The notes beneath the pieces were generated by a model. That model saw only the letters and a program-made list of their open reading frames with translations. It did no database searches and was not told the DNA's origin. Below are positions 34,549-44,032 of a stretch of 64,000 bases of DNA, one piece after another. The stretch is taken from the NCBI GenBank assembly GCA_937905835.1, contig CALCXK010000054.1, positions 1 through 64,000 on the forward strand. The letters run 5' to 3'. How positions within the stretch are numbered: the stretch's first letter is position 1; every line of letters begins with the position of its first letter. The position numbers and the translations under genes are program-made. The DNA is from an uncultured Ilumatobacter sp. Lineage in GTDB: Bacteria; Actinomycetota; Acidimicrobiia; Acidimicrobiales; Ilumatobacteraceae.

Positions 34549-36411
34549 ATGGGGACACAACGATTGACGGTCGCACAGGCGATTGTCAGGCACCTCATTG
34601 CCCAGACCACCGAGCTTGGTGACGGCAGCACTACGCAGCTCTTCCCGGGCATTTACGGCATCTTCGGGCACGGCAATGTCACGTGCTTCGGCCATGCGCT
34701 CGAAGAACACAAGGACGAACTACCGACGTGGCGCGGGCAGAACGAACAAGGCATGGCCCTCGCAGCAACGGCGTTCAACAAGGCGATGCGCCGTCGGCAG
34801 ATCATGGCGGCGACGTCGTCGATCGGCCCCGGCGCGACCAACATGGTCACCGCTGCCGGCGTTGCGCACTCGAATCGCATCCCGCTGCTGCTGATCGCGG
34901 GCGACTCGTTCGCATCGCGGACGCCCGACCCGGTGCTGCAGCAGGTCGAGCACTATGGGGTGCCGTCGACGACGGTGAACGATGCGTTCCGACCGGTTGC
35001 TCGCTACTGGGACCGGATCACCGTGCCCGACCAGATTCTCACGTCGCTGCCCCAAGGCATCGACACGATGCTCGATGCCGCCGATTGCGGCCCAGCGTTT
35101 TTCGGTCTGCCGCAAGACGTGCAGGGAATGGCCTTCGACGTACCCGACGAGTTTCTTGCGCCGAAGCATCACGCAATCGTCAGGGCCCGACCCGATCGTG
35201 GCCAACTCGCTGCAGCAGCCGAAGTATTGCGATCAGCGAAGCAGCCGCTGATCCTCGCCGGCGGTGGCGTGCATTACTCGTTTGCCGAAGCCGAATTGCT
35301 GGCATTCGCCGAACGCCACAACATCCCCGTCGTGGAGACGGTCGCAGGAAAAGCGAGCCTCGTCGCAACCCACGAACTCAACGCCGGCCCGATCGGCGTC
35401 ACCGGGTGCGAATCGGCCAACAACCTCGCAGCTGATGCAGACGTCATCCTCGCGGTTGGCAGCCGAATGGAAGACTTCACCACCGGGTCGTGGACGCTGT
35501 TCCAGCACCCCGATGTGACGCTCATCGGGCTCAACGCGGCCCGATTCGATGCGCGTAAGCGCCGCTCAATGCCGCTCGTCGCAGATGCTCGCGAGGGCCT
35601 TGTGGAACTTGGCCAAGCCCTGGGCGATTGGCGAGCCGACGACAGCTGGAGCGAACGTGCATCGGTCGAACGTGCCAGCTACCACGCCTACGTCGACAAA
35701 ATCGCTGCCCCCAAGGATGTGGGAGTCGCTGACGGCGAGCCCGTTACGTATGCACAGGTCGTGGGCGCTGTCGACCGCAACAAGGTGCCGGGCGACTACG
35801 TGCTGGCCGCAGCCGGCGGGTTTCCTGGCGAAGTCAACAACGGTTGGCGTGCCGACGAGATCAACAGCTTCGACTGTGAGTACGGCTTCAGCTGCATGGG
35901 CTACGAGATTGCCGGTGGATGGGGCGCCAAGATGGCGATGCCTGATCGTCAAGTCATCGTGTTCGTCGGCGACGGCTCGACGATGATGATGAACTCCGAC
36001 CTCTACAGCTCGGTGATCAGCGGCCACAAGATGATCGTCATCATCTGTGACAACGGCGGGTACGCAGTGATCAACCGACTGCAGGTCAACCAGGGCGGTG
36101 TCCCGTTCAACAACCTGCTCGACGACTGCAAGGGGCCAAACACCGAGGTCCGCGTCGATTTCGAGATGTTGGCCAAGGCGCAGGGCTGCAACAGTGAGAC
36201 CGTGCATACCGTCACCGAACTCGAAGCCGCAATGACCAGGGCCCGCGCATCGGATCGCACGTACGTGATTGCGTTACAGACCAGCCGCTACGAGTGGACC
36301 GAGGGAGGCACGTACTGGGAAGTCGGCGTTCCCGAGACGTCGTACCGGACTGAAGTCGTCGATGCGCACAACGAGGTTCTCGGCGGGAAAGCTGCGCAGC
36401 GCAGGGCCTGA
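34549..36411 (+). CDS. iolD: 3D-(3,5/4)-trihydroxycyclohexane-1,2-dione hydrolase (IolD)
   Basis: A 620-residue thiamine-diphosphate enzyme. The N-terminal domain has 'GIYGIFGHGNVTCFGHAL' and the catalytic Glu in 'GQNEQGMALAA'. The C-terminal ThDP motif begins 'VFVGDGSTMMMNSDLYSS' (about 470-490) and continues 'VIICDNGGYAVINRLQ'. It opens the cyclitol ring, giving 5-deoxyglucuronate. The length matches the family. The surrounding iol genes make the assignment firm. Confidence 0.95.
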   Translation: MGTQRLTVAQAIVRHLIAQTTELGDGSTTQLFPGIYGIFGHGNVTCFGHALEEHKDELPTWRGQNEQGMALAATAFNKAMRRRQIMAATSSIGPGATNMVTAAGVAHSNRIPLLLIAGDSFASRTPDPVLQQVEHYGVPSTTVNDAFRPVARYWDRITVPDQILTSLPQGIDTMLDAADCGPAFFGLPQDVQGMAFDVPDEFLAPKHHAIVRARPDRGQLAAAAEVLRSAKQPLILAGGGVHYSFAEAELLAFAERHNIPVVETVAGKASLVATHELNAGPIGVTGCESANNLAADADVILAVGSRMEDFTTGSWTLFQHPDVTLIGLNAARFDARKRRSMPLVADAREGLVELGQALGDWRADDSWSERASVERASYHAYVDKIAAPKDVGVADGEPVTYAQVVGAVDRNKVPGDYVLAAAGGFPGEVNNGWRADEINSFDCEYGFSCMGYEIAGGWGAKMAMPDRQVIVFVGDGSTMMMNSDLYSSVISGHKMIVIICDNGGYAVINRLQVNQGGVPFNNLLDDCKGPNTEVRVDFEMLAKAQGCNSETVHTVTELEAAMTRARASDRTYVIALQTSRYEWTEGGTYWEVGVPETSYRTEVVDAHNEVLGGKAAQRRA

Positions 36412-36448
36412 TTGTGGTCTCGCAGGCTGCACCGGCAACACTCAAACC

Positions 36449-37861
36449 ATGACTGGCACGCTCGATCGCACAGCGCGCGACTATTCGGTCGTCGGCCCGG
36501 AGGCACAGCGCGCGGCCGAGGTGGGGCTCGTCGGTGCCGAGTGGTTTCGCCCGTACGTCGACCCTGATCGGATGCGCGAGCTCACCGAGCGGACCAACCG
36601 CCGGGCGATTGGCGATGCCGTGTTGTGGCTCGCCTTGCTGGGTATTGTCGGTGTTGCTGCAGCGGTGGCGTTCCCCAGTTTCTGGTCGATCCCGCTGTTC
36701 GTTGTCTACGGCGGATTGTACGGCGCAGCCGACGCCCGGTGGCATGAGTTCGGGCACGGGACAGCGTGTTCGAACGAGCGGGTCAATGACGCGATGTACC
36801 AGTGCGCATCGTTGATGCTGTGGCGCGGACCGACGCTCTGGCGCTGGTCCCATTTCCGCCACCACAGCGACACAATTATTGTTGGCCGTGACCCGGAGAT
36901 TCAGCTGGCGCGACCACCTTCGCTGTTTCGCCTTGCGCAGAACTACAGCGGCCTCCGCCAGCCGGCCATGTTCTGGCGGGTTATCCAGCACGCCTTCGGG
37001 AAGATCGATCCGGTGGCCGTCGACTTCGTTCCAGCGAGCGAACGCGGCAAGGTCGTGTGGGAAGCACGGCTGAGTGTGGCCGTCCACTCGGCTGTCGTCG
37101 GGCTGGCGATTGCGACCCAGAGTTGGCTGCCGATCTTGCTGATCGGCGCGCCCACGATTTACGGGGCGTGGCTCGTTCTCTTCTTCGGAACGACACAGCA
37201 CCTGGGCTTGCAAGAAGACGTGCTCGATCATCGGGCGAACAGTCGAACGGTGTACATGAATCCGGTGTTCCGATTTCTGTATCTCAACATGAACTACCAC
37301 GTCGAGCACCACATCTTCCCGGCGGTGCCGTACTACCGATTGTCTGCATTACACGCTGAGATCAAGCACGCGCTCCCCGAGCCGAGCCCAAACTGTCTGC
37401 ACGCCTACCGCGAGATCATCGGGGAACTGAAGCGGCAGCGCGACGATCCCAGCCATGAACTCGAGACCCGGTTCATCCCCGACGTGCCGACTGCGCCGGC
37501 AGAGGTCGGTTCGATTGGCTCGGTACGTCCTGATGGGTCGTTCGACCTCGGCCCATTCGCACAAATTGCAGTCGGCTCGGTCACTCGTGTCGACGTACGT
37601 GACCGGACGTTCGCCGTGGCGCGCATCGACGATGGCACGGTGTGCGTCGTCGACGGCATCTGTACCCATGGCCAAGTCCACCTCGCTGGTGGATTGGTCG
37701 TCGACGGGGCCGACGGCCCACAGATCGAATGCCCGAAGCACAACGGCCGATTCGACCTGTCGACCGGTGCACCGTGTCGCAAGCCGGTCAAGGAACCCAT
37801 CGCCGTACACGCGGCCGATACTGCAAACGGCCGCATCATTATCCAACCGCACGAAAAATGA
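36449..37861 (+). CDS. MocD-MocE-like fusion: membrane desaturase-type oxygenase plus Rieske ferredoxin
   Basis: A 470-residue fusion. Residues 1-330 are a membrane di-iron fatty-acid desaturase/hydroxylase domain with His boxes HEFGH (99-103), HFRHH (135-139) and HVEHH (284-288) and two hydrophobic hairpins. Residues about 365-470 are a Rieske domain with Cys405-x-His407 and Cys428-x2-His431. Rhizobial rhizopine loci encode the same pair as separate mocD and mocE, needed to demethylate 3-O-methyl-scyllo-inosamine. Inside an inositol operon this suggests oxidative O-demethylation of a methyl-inositol. ATG 36449 is chosen, 37 bp after iolD. No ferredoxin reductase is nearby. A role in lipid desaturation is the alternative. 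Confidence 0.85.
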   Translation: MTGTLDRTARDYSVVGPEAQRAAEVGLVGAEWFRPYVDPDRMRELTERTNRRAIGDAVLWLALLGIVGVAAAVAFPSFWSIPLFVVYGGLYGAADARWHEFGHGTACSNERVNDAMYQCASLMLWRGPTLWRWSHFRHHSDTIIVGRDPEIQLARPPSLFRLAQNYSGLRQPAMFWRVIQHAFGKIDPVAVDFVPASERGKVVWEARLSVAVHSAVVGLAIATQSWLPILLIGAPTIYGAWLVLFFGTTQHLGLQEDVLDHRANSRTVYMNPVFRFLYLNMNYHVEHHIFPAVPYYRLSALHAEIKHALPEPSPNCLHAYREIIGELKRQRDDPSHELETRFIPDVPTAPAEVGSIGSVRPDGSFDLGPFAQIAVGSVTRVDVRDRTFAVARIDDGTVCVVDGICTHGQVHLAGGLVVDGADGPQIECPKHNGRFDLSTGAPCRKPVKEPIAVHAADTANGRIIIQPHEK

Positions 37862-37931
37862 TTGGTGAAGTCCGCGAGGCGGACTTCGGTGACGATTGTT
37901 GACAAGACCGACTGACGAAGAGAGACATGAC

Positions 37932-38963
37932 ATGACGACAAGATTTGCGGTGCTCGGTTGCGGGCGGATCGGCAAGATGCACGCGGAGATGCTGGCTCGT
38001 CAGGTGCCTGGCGCATCGGTGAGTGTCGTGTTCGATGTGATTGATGCATCGGCGCAGGCGGTTGGGGCAGACATCGGCGCTCGCGTGGCGCTGTCGCTCC
38101 TTGACGCAGTCACCGCTGCCGACGTCGATGCCGTGGCGATTTGCACGAGCACCGACACGCACGTGGACGCAATGGTCGCTGCGGCCGAGGCTGGTAAGGC
38201 CATCTTCTGCGAGAAGCCGATCTCGCTCGACGTCGCCGAAGTCGACCGGGGCCTGGCCGCTGTCGCAGTTGCAGGCGTGCCACTGCAAATCGGTTTCAAC
38301 CGGCGCTACGACCCGAGCCACAAGGCAGTGGCCGATGCTGTCAAGCAGGGCGCGATCGGCGATGTGCACCTCGTCAACATCATCAGCCGTGACCCGGGCC
38401 CGCCACCGATCGAGTACATCAAGGTCTCTGGCGGCATCTTCAACGACATGACGATTCACGACTTCGACATGGCCCGCTACGTCACCGGAAGTGACGTGGT
38501 CGAGGTCTATGCCAAGGGTGCCGTCAGGGTCGACCCAGCGATCGGCGAAGCTGGCGATGTCGACACTGCCGTCCTCTTGCTGACCCACGCCAACGGCGCG
38601 ATGACGACGATCGACAACAGCCGCCGCGCGGCGTACGGCTACGACCAGCGGGTCGAAGCATTCGGCAGCAACGGTATGGCTGCGTCGAAGAACCACCACG
38701 ACTTCAATGCGGTCGTTGCCACCGATCAGGGGTTCCGTCAGCCGCCGCTGCAGAACTTCTTCCTTGAGCGGTACTCACGCAGCTACCTCGACCAATGGGC
38801 CGCCTTCACCGCCTACGTGGTCGCCGGCGCCGGTGCGGAGAGCCCGGCGTCGGGCGCCGATGGCCGAGCACCGCTGGTCATCGGTAAGGCAGCCCTGCGT
38901 TCGATGCAAGAGAATCGACCCGTTGCGATTCGCGAGATTGACGCACAGGAGAACCAGTCATGA
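37932..38963 (+). CDS. Second IolG-like Gfo/Idh/MocA oxidoreductase
   Basis: A 343-residue dehydrogenase with 'FAVLGCGRIGKMHAEML', 'AIFCEKPISLD', 'QIGFNRRYDPSH' and 'GGIFNDMTIHDFDMARYVTG'. The last two blocks are typical of myo- or scyllo-inositol dehydrogenases. The ATG at 37932 follows AGAGAG. It directly follows the MocDE-like fusion and overlaps iolB (ATGA, 38960-38963). It could oxidise the freed inositol isomer or be the main inositol 2-dehydrogenase; the paralogue at 33327 is the other candidate. Confidence 0.87.
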   Translation: MTTRFAVLGCGRIGKMHAEMLARQVPGASVSVVFDVIDASAQAVGADIGARVALSLLDAVTAADVDAVAICTSTDTHVDAMVAAAEAGKAIFCEKPISLDVAEVDRGLAAVAVAGVPLQIGFNRRYDPSHKAVADAVKQGAIGDVHLVNIISRDPGPPPIEYIKVSGGIFNDMTIHDFDMARYVTGSDVVEVYAKGAVRVDPAIGEAGDVDTAVLLLTHANGAMTTIDNSRRAAYGYDQRVEAFGSNGMAASKNHHDFNAVVATDQGFRQPPLQNFFLERYSRSYLDQWAAFTAYVVAGAGAESPASGADGRAPLVIGKAALRSMQENRPVAIREIDAQENQS

Positions 38964-39910
38964 CCGAACCCGTTTCCGAACAGCGGTCCCACTCGGGGCA
39001 GCCGCTCCGCCATGCCCGTCCGGTTGGTCCAATGCGTGAGACCGACATGAGTCATCACCGGTCGCGCAACCCCGACGGCCCGGTGCGGATCGATATCACG
39101 CCGGAGAACTCGGGTTGGGACTTTCTCAGCTTCGCTGTCGTCGAGCTTGATGCAGGAGACGTTCACACCGATCAGCGTGCTGGACAGGAGACGGCGATCG
39201 TTCCGCTGCGCGGTGCTGGGACCGTTCGAGCCGGCGGCCAGACGTTTGAGATCAGTCGGACCTCGGTGTTCGAAGAGATGCCGCACATCGTCTATGTCAC
39301 CCCCGACGACGCGATCGAAGTCGTCGCCGCCGTTGGTGGGCTTGAGTTCTCGATCGGATCGGCCGAAGCAGTCGGCAAGTATCCGACACGGCTGATCGAG
39401 CCGAGCGAGATGAAGCAGGAGTTGCGTGGTGGAGGCGCCGCGTACCGCCACGTCAACCACGTGCTCGCCCCGCCGATCCAGGCCGAACGGCTCATCCTGT
39501 ACGAGGTGTATGTCCCTCGTGGGACTTGGTCTGGTTGGGCGCCGCACCGCCACGACGGCCGCGACGGCTCGCCATATCTCGAAGAGGTGTACTACTTCTG
39601 CACCCAGCCGGACAACGGCTTTGTGTTGCAGCGAAACTGGACTGACGACGAGAACTTCGACGAACTGTTCACTGCCCGTAACGGTGAGGCCGTGCTCGTG
39701 ACGAAGGGCTACCACTCGTCGGTTGCATGCCCGAGTTCGCACATGATGTTTCTCAACTACCTTGCCGGGGAGCTGTACGACAACGAGCGCACGACACCGC
39801 CGTGCTTCGACGAAGCGCACACGTGGATCCAGGACGACTGGGACCATGAGGCCTGGGAGTTGCCCGTCGTTCGACCCCCTGACTCTGCCGGCTCAGCAGC
39901 AGGGGGCTGA
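38960..39910 (+). CDS. iolB: 5-deoxy-glucuronate isomerase (IolB)
   Basis: A 316-residue double-cupin protein. 'VPLRGAGTVRAGGQTFE' lies in the first cupin. 'WAPHRHDGRDGSPYLEEVYYF' and 'HSSVACPSSHMMFLNYLAGE' in the second carry the metal histidines and Glu. IolB turns 5-deoxyglucuronate into 2-deoxy-5-keto-gluconate for IolC. The N-terminus is about 25 residues longer than usual; an internal ATG ('MSHHRSRN', about 39047) could be the true start. Confidence 0.93.
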   Translation: MTEPVSEQRSHSGQPLRHARPVGPMRETDMSHHRSRNPDGPVRIDITPENSGWDFLSFAVVELDAGDVHTDQRAGQETAIVPLRGAGTVRAGGQTFEISRTSVFEEMPHIVYVTPDDAIEVVAAVGGLEFSIGSAEAVGKYPTRLIEPSEMKQELRGGGAAYRHVNHVLAPPIQAERLILYEVYVPRGTWSGWAPHRHDGRDGSPYLEEVYYFCTQPDNGFVLQRNWTDDENFDELFTARNGEAVLVTKGYHSSVACPSSHMMFLNYLAGELYDNERTTPPCFDEAHTWIQDDWDHEAWELPVVRPPDSAGSAAGG

Positions 39911-39912
39911 CC

Positions 39913-40743
39913 GTGGCGTTGTGTGACCTGTCGAATGCTGATGGGAAGTTCTCGATTCTGGCGATCGACCATCGCGACTCACTCCGTCAGTTTCTCCGAC
40001 CGGATGATCCTGACTCGTTGACCGCCGAAGAGATCACTGCGCTGAAGGTCGAACTGGTCCGCACGATTGCCGACCTCGCTACGGGCGTAATGCTCGAACC
40101 CGAGTACTCGATCCCACAGGTCCTCGACGCGGGGGCGCTGCCCGACGGCGTCGGCTTCCTGGCAGCACTCGAGGCGCAGGGTTACCTTGATAATCCGGGT
40201 GTTGGGGTGACGACAATCCTCGATGGCTGGTCTGTCGAGCAGGCCGCAGCGTCGGGTGCAGCGTCGGCAAAGCTTCTGCAGTCGTACCATCCGGATCGAC
40301 CGCTCGCCCGAGAGCAGGAAGCAGTGGCTGCATGCATCCTCGCTGCTTGTCGACGAGTCGGGTTGCCGCTGGCAATGGAACCGCTGTTCTACGACCTGGA
40401 CTCGCCAGAGGATCGGCCCCGCGTCGTTGTCGAGACGGCACGTCGATTCGCCGCGCTCGGCCCCGATCTCCTCAAACTGCCCTATCCGGGGTCTCCTGAG
40501 GCGTGTGCTGAGGTCACCGAGATCGCCGGCGAGATCCCGTGGGCAATGCTGTCGGGGGGAGGGACCTTCGACGACTTCGCTGATCAGTTCACGGTGGCAT
40601 CGGACGCCGGTTGCGCTGGCTTTATGGTGGGCCGAGCGCTCTGGGGTGACGCGGTCAAGGCCCCGGCTGACGAGCGGTCAACGATCATTTCCGACGTGGT
40701 CCGCCCACGTTTCAAACGGTTGGTCGCGATCAACGAACGCTGA
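39913..40743 (+). CDS. LacD-like class I aldolase
   Basis: A 276-residue barrel protein of the tagatose-1,6-bisphosphate aldolase (LacD)/sulfofructosephosphate aldolase group. It has 'FSILAIDHRDSLRQFL' at the N-terminus, 'GVMLEPEYSIPQV', 'GAASAKLLQSYHPD', the likely Schiff-base Lys in 'PDLLKLPYPGS', and 'AMLSGGGTFDDF'. The start is GTG, 2 bp after iolB. As the last gene of the operon it probably splits a phosphorylated keto-sugar acid. Whether it or the Cgl0158-type protein is the DKGP aldolase is open. Confidence 0.82.
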   Translation: MALCDLSNADGKFSILAIDHRDSLRQFLRPDDPDSLTAEEITALKVELVRTIADLATGVMLEPEYSIPQVLDAGALPDGVGFLAALEAQGYLDNPGVGVTTILDGWSVEQAAASGAASAKLLQSYHPDRPLAREQEAVAACILAACRRVGLPLAMEPLFYDLDSPEDRPRVVVETARRFAALGPDLLKLPYPGSPEACAEVTEIAGEIPWAMLSGGGTFDDFADQFTVASDAGCAGFMVGRALWGDAVKAPADERSTIISDVVRPRFKRLVAINER

Positions 40744-40816
40744 ATCTCAGGGTGCCACGGTGGTCGAACGCACGGGGCCAGTAGCAGGAGTCGTTGCGTA
40801 CGGATTGGATCGAACG

Positions 40817-41956
40817 TTATGACCGCCGCGCGGCGAGCACGGCGGCGAAGTCAGCGGCCGACGTGCCAGCATCGAGTGCACTGCGAACTCGGTCGGCATC
40901 AGACGGCGGGGTGAGGCCTCCGATCGGCTTGTCGACATCGAGATTGCAGGGGAACGGGTAGCCCTCGGCGGCGGCGGCAATAGCGCAGTCGACGAGGGCT
41001 CGATCGGCGCCGCCTTCGACACGATCGAGGAAGACGGGGTACAGCACATCGAGCATGGCTCCACGATCGATGGCTTCGAGCGTGCGGCCCATTGCGGTGC
41101 CGATTTGCAACAGGTTGGCGATGCGATAGACGTCGGACGTGACATTCGTACCTGCACCGTGAAAGAGCGCCGGGTTGAAGAACACCGCGTCGCCGAGTTG
41201 CAGCGAGAGCTGCACGTGGTGCTCGGCGAAATACGCCTTGAAATCGTCACGGCGCCAGGCGAGGTAGCCTGCCTCATACTTCTGCGAGTGCGGCAGGTAC
41301 ATCGTCGGCCCAGTTTCGAGCGGCATGTCGCAGTGCGCCACCGCACCCTGCAGCGTCATCACGGGGGAGAGGCGGTGGACGTGCGCGGGGAAGCTAGCGG
41401 CTTCCTCGTTGGTCATGAAGCCGAGGTGGTAGTCGCGGTGCGGTTCCTGCGCCGCGCCACCTGGATTGACCACGTTGACCTGGGACGTGACCTGATAAGC
41501 GGGCCCTAACCAGGCGGTGCTGATCAGGTCGACGAGATCGTTGCTGTAGTAGTCGACGAAGACCTGCGGGTTGTGGAGTGCCAACTTCTCGAGAGCATTC
41601 CAGATCCGGTCGTTCGCTCCCGGCTTGGCGAAGTGGTCGCCGCCGCCGATGGCGTTTGCCTTCTCGTTCGCGATCAGTTCGAAAAACGCCGCCGATGCAG
41701 CATCGACAGCGGGTTGTTCGAATGCGCCGCGAAACACCACGATGCCAGGCCCGTCGAGAAGGGCGTCGGCCAATTCACTCATGACGGCACGTCGGCCGCC
41801 CGGTGACACTGTTGCCTCGCGCAGCGAAGAGCTGTCGTAGACGACGGTGCCACGCTCGATTGCTGCCGCGTGCGGGTAGTCGGTCAGGTCGGCAGATTGC
41901 TCGACGAGCGCAATGAACTCAGCGATTTCGCACGTATCGGCAGCCAACCAACTCAT
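40817..41956 (-). CDS. Phytanoyl-CoA dioxygenase (PhyH)-like Fe(II)/2-oxoglutarate oxygenase
   Basis: A 379-residue protein with a double-stranded beta-helix core. Iron ligands His173 and Asp175 sit in 'EPHRDYHLGF' and His266 in 'FHGAGTN'; the 2-oxoglutarate-binding Arg is Arg278 ('DVYRIAN'). Relatives hydroxylate lipids and small natural products. It is convergent with the inositol operon and may be unrelated to it, though oxidative demethylation or hydroxylation of a cyclitol would be within the family's chemistry. Confidence 0.85.
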   Translation of the reverse strand: MSWLAADTCEIAEFIALVEQSADLTDYPHAAAIERGTVVYDSSSLREATVSPGGRRAVMSELADALLDGPGIVVFRGAFEQPAVDAASAAFFELIANEKANAIGGGDHFAKPGANDRIWNALEKLALHNPQVFVDYYSNDLVDLISTAWLGPAYQVTSQVNVVNPGGAAQEPHRDYHLGFMTNEEAASFPAHVHRLSPVMTLQGAVAHCDMPLETGPTMYLPHSQKYEAGYLAWRRDDFKAYFAEHHVQLSLQLGDAVFFNPALFHGAGTNVTSDVYRIANLLQIGTAMGRTLEAIDRGAMLDVLYPVFLDRVEGGADRALVDCAIAAAAEGYPFPCNLDVDKPIGGLTPPSDADRVRSALDAGTSAADFAAVLAARRS

Positions 41957-42085
41957 ACGTCAATGCTACGCCTTGACTCCGATCGAGGCGTGCTCCAAGA
42001 GGCCGTCGCCGCAATGTGTAACGCGAGGGTGGGTTGGGCGACTTCTACTGCGACGAACCAATGAGTGGCCGACCGACTCGGTGAT

Positions 42086-44032
42086 TCAATCTCGACGTAG
42101 TGCTGCGACGAGACCGTCGACGTCGAGGCCGAACTTGGTGTGCAGGTTTGCCGACTGGGGGTCGTGCGGGATGAACTTGGTCGGGATGCCGAGCACCTCG
42201 ATGACCGTCGACGGATCGACGGATGTGATCTCATCGGCGATCGACATGCCGATGCCGCCGGCGCGAATGCCGTCTTCGATCGTGACCACTCGTGAGTGGC
42301 GGGCTGCATCGGCGATCATCGCTGGGTCGAGCGGGGCGCAGCAGCGTGCATCCCAGACAGTGACCGGCGTGCCGGATTCGGCGAGCTGTGCCGCAGCCTG
42401 CTCGGCGGTTTCGAGCATCTTGCCCACAGCGATGACACACACGTTTGCGCCGTCCGGTGCAACGACCGATCGAGCGAGCAAGCCGGAGCCCACCTCGTGC
42501 TCGGTCACCTGGCGTGCGGCGCCTCGCCCATAGCGAATGACGACAGGACCCTCATCGGAGAGGCTGACGGCGTCGTGCAGCATCTGTGCGAGTTCCTGGG
42601 CACTCGACGGGGCCAAGACGCGCATGCCCGGAACCTTCGAAAGGAGCGCCATGTCGTACACGCCGTGATGGCTGGCGCCGTCAGGGCCGGTGATACCGGC
42701 CCGGTCGAGGCAGAACACGACGGGGAGGCGGTGCAGGGCAACGTCGTAAACGACCTGGTCCCAGGCTCGGTTGAGGAATGTTGAGTAGATGGCGATGATG
42801 GGTCGCAGCCCGCCCATTGCCATGCCTGCTGCACCGGTGACTGCGTGCTGCTCGGCAATGCCGACGTCGAAAAACCGATCGGGGAACCGCTCTTGGAACG
42901 GGATCAAACCGGTCGGACCTGGCATCGCAGCGGTGATCGCGACGATGCGATCGTCGGATTCGGCTTCTTTGATGATCGCTTCGGCGAATGCTTGGGTGTA
43001 GCCCGTGGAGACAGCCTTCGGTGGGCCGACGACCGGGTCGAAGATTGGGGCATCGTGGAGATGCTTCTCGTTGTCGTCTTCGGCCGGTGAGTAGCCGCGA
43101 CCCTTCTGCGTCAGCATGTGGACCAGAATCGGACCGTGCTCGCTCAGCTCGATTGCGTTGTTGAGAGCATGCTCCATCGCTTCGACGTTGTGGCCGTCAA
43201 ACGGACCGACGTAGCGCACGCCTAGGGCTTCGAAGAAAGATGGCGGTTGCAGGAATTCTCGTACGCCAGCCTTGAACGCTTCCATGGCCGATCCGGCCTG
43301 GTTGCCGACGAATGGCAAGTTCTGCAGGTAGTGCTCGATGCGTCGCTGGCGGCGAACGTACACCGGGTTGAGACGAATGTCGGTCAGGGCGTTGCTGAGC
43401 TTGCCAGTGACCCGGTCGGTGAACGTGGGCTGGCTCGGATGCGCTGATTGCTCGTCGTGGCTCTGGATGCTCGCGGAGAGGTTGGACACGGTCGGCGCAT
43501 ACGAACGCCCGTTGTCGTTCAAGATGATGATGACGCGCTTGCTGCCGTGGCCGATGTTGTTCAGGGCCTCGTACGCCATGCCGCCGGTCATGGAGCCGTC
43601 GCCGATGACGGCGACGATGTGGCGATGCGGGTCCGTGCCGGCGTCGCGGGCGACGGCCATGCCGTACGCGTAAGAAAGAATCGTCGACGCGTGGCTGTTT
43701 TCGACGTAGTCGTGCTCGGACTCTTCGCGGCTCGGATAGCCGGAGAGCCCGCCGACCTGGCGGAGCTGTTCGAACTGTGCCTGGCGACCCGTGACGATCT
43801 TGTGGACGTAGGCCTGATGGCCAGTGTCCCAGAGAATGGCATCGGTTGGCGATTGGAAAACGCGGTGGAGCGCCAGTGTGAGCTCGACGACACCGAGGTT
43901 GGAGCCGAGATGGCCGCCTGTTTCGGAGACGGCGCCGACGATGAAGTCGCGAATCTCGTCGGCGAGGTCGTTGATTTCTCCGTATGACAGCTCCCGTAGA
44001 TCAGCGGGTGTCCGGATTCGATCCAATGCCAT
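42086..44032 (-). CDS. dxs: 1-deoxy-D-xylulose-5-phosphate synthase
   Basis: A 648-residue ThDP transketolase-like enzyme. It has 'GGHLGSNLGVVELTLALH', 'WDTGHQAYVHKIVTGR', the ThDP motif 'VIGDGSMTGGMAYEALNN', then 'PTGLIPFQERFPDRFFDVGIAEQHAV' and 'HHGVYDMALLSKVPGM'. It makes DXP from pyruvate and glyceraldehyde 3-phosphate, the entry to the MEP isoprenoid pathway. Full length, firm call. The 129-bp gap between it and the PhyH gene shows no clear terminator. Confidence 0.97.
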   Translation of the reverse strand: MALDRIRTPADLRELSYGEINDLADEIRDFIVGAVSETGGHLGSNLGVVELTLALHRVFQSPTDAILWDTGHQAYVHKIVTGRQAQFEQLRQVGGLSGYPSREESEHDYVENSHASTILSYAYGMAVARDAGTDPHRHIVAVIGDGSMTGGMAYEALNNIGHGSKRVIIILNDNGRSYAPTVSNLSASIQSHDEQSAHPSQPTFTDRVTGKLSNALTDIRLNPVYVRRQRRIEHYLQNLPFVGNQAGSAMEAFKAGVREFLQPPSFFEALGVRYVGPFDGHNVEAMEHALNNAIELSEHGPILVHMLTQKGRGYSPAEDDNEKHLHDAPIFDPVVGPPKAVSTGYTQAFAEAIIKEAESDDRIVAITAAMPGPTGLIPFQERFPDRFFDVGIAEQHAVTGAAGMAMGGLRPIIAIYSTFLNRAWDQVVYDVALHRLPVVFCLDRAGITGPDGASHHGVYDMALLSKVPGMRVLAPSSAQELAQMLHDAVSLSDEGPVVIRYGRGAARQVTEHEVGSGLLARSVVAPDGANVCVIAVGKMLETAEQAAAQLAESGTPVTVWDARCCAPLDPAMIADAARHSRVVTIEDGIRAGGIGMSIADEITSVDPSTVIEVLGIPTKFIPHDPQSANLHTKFGLDVDGLVAALRRD

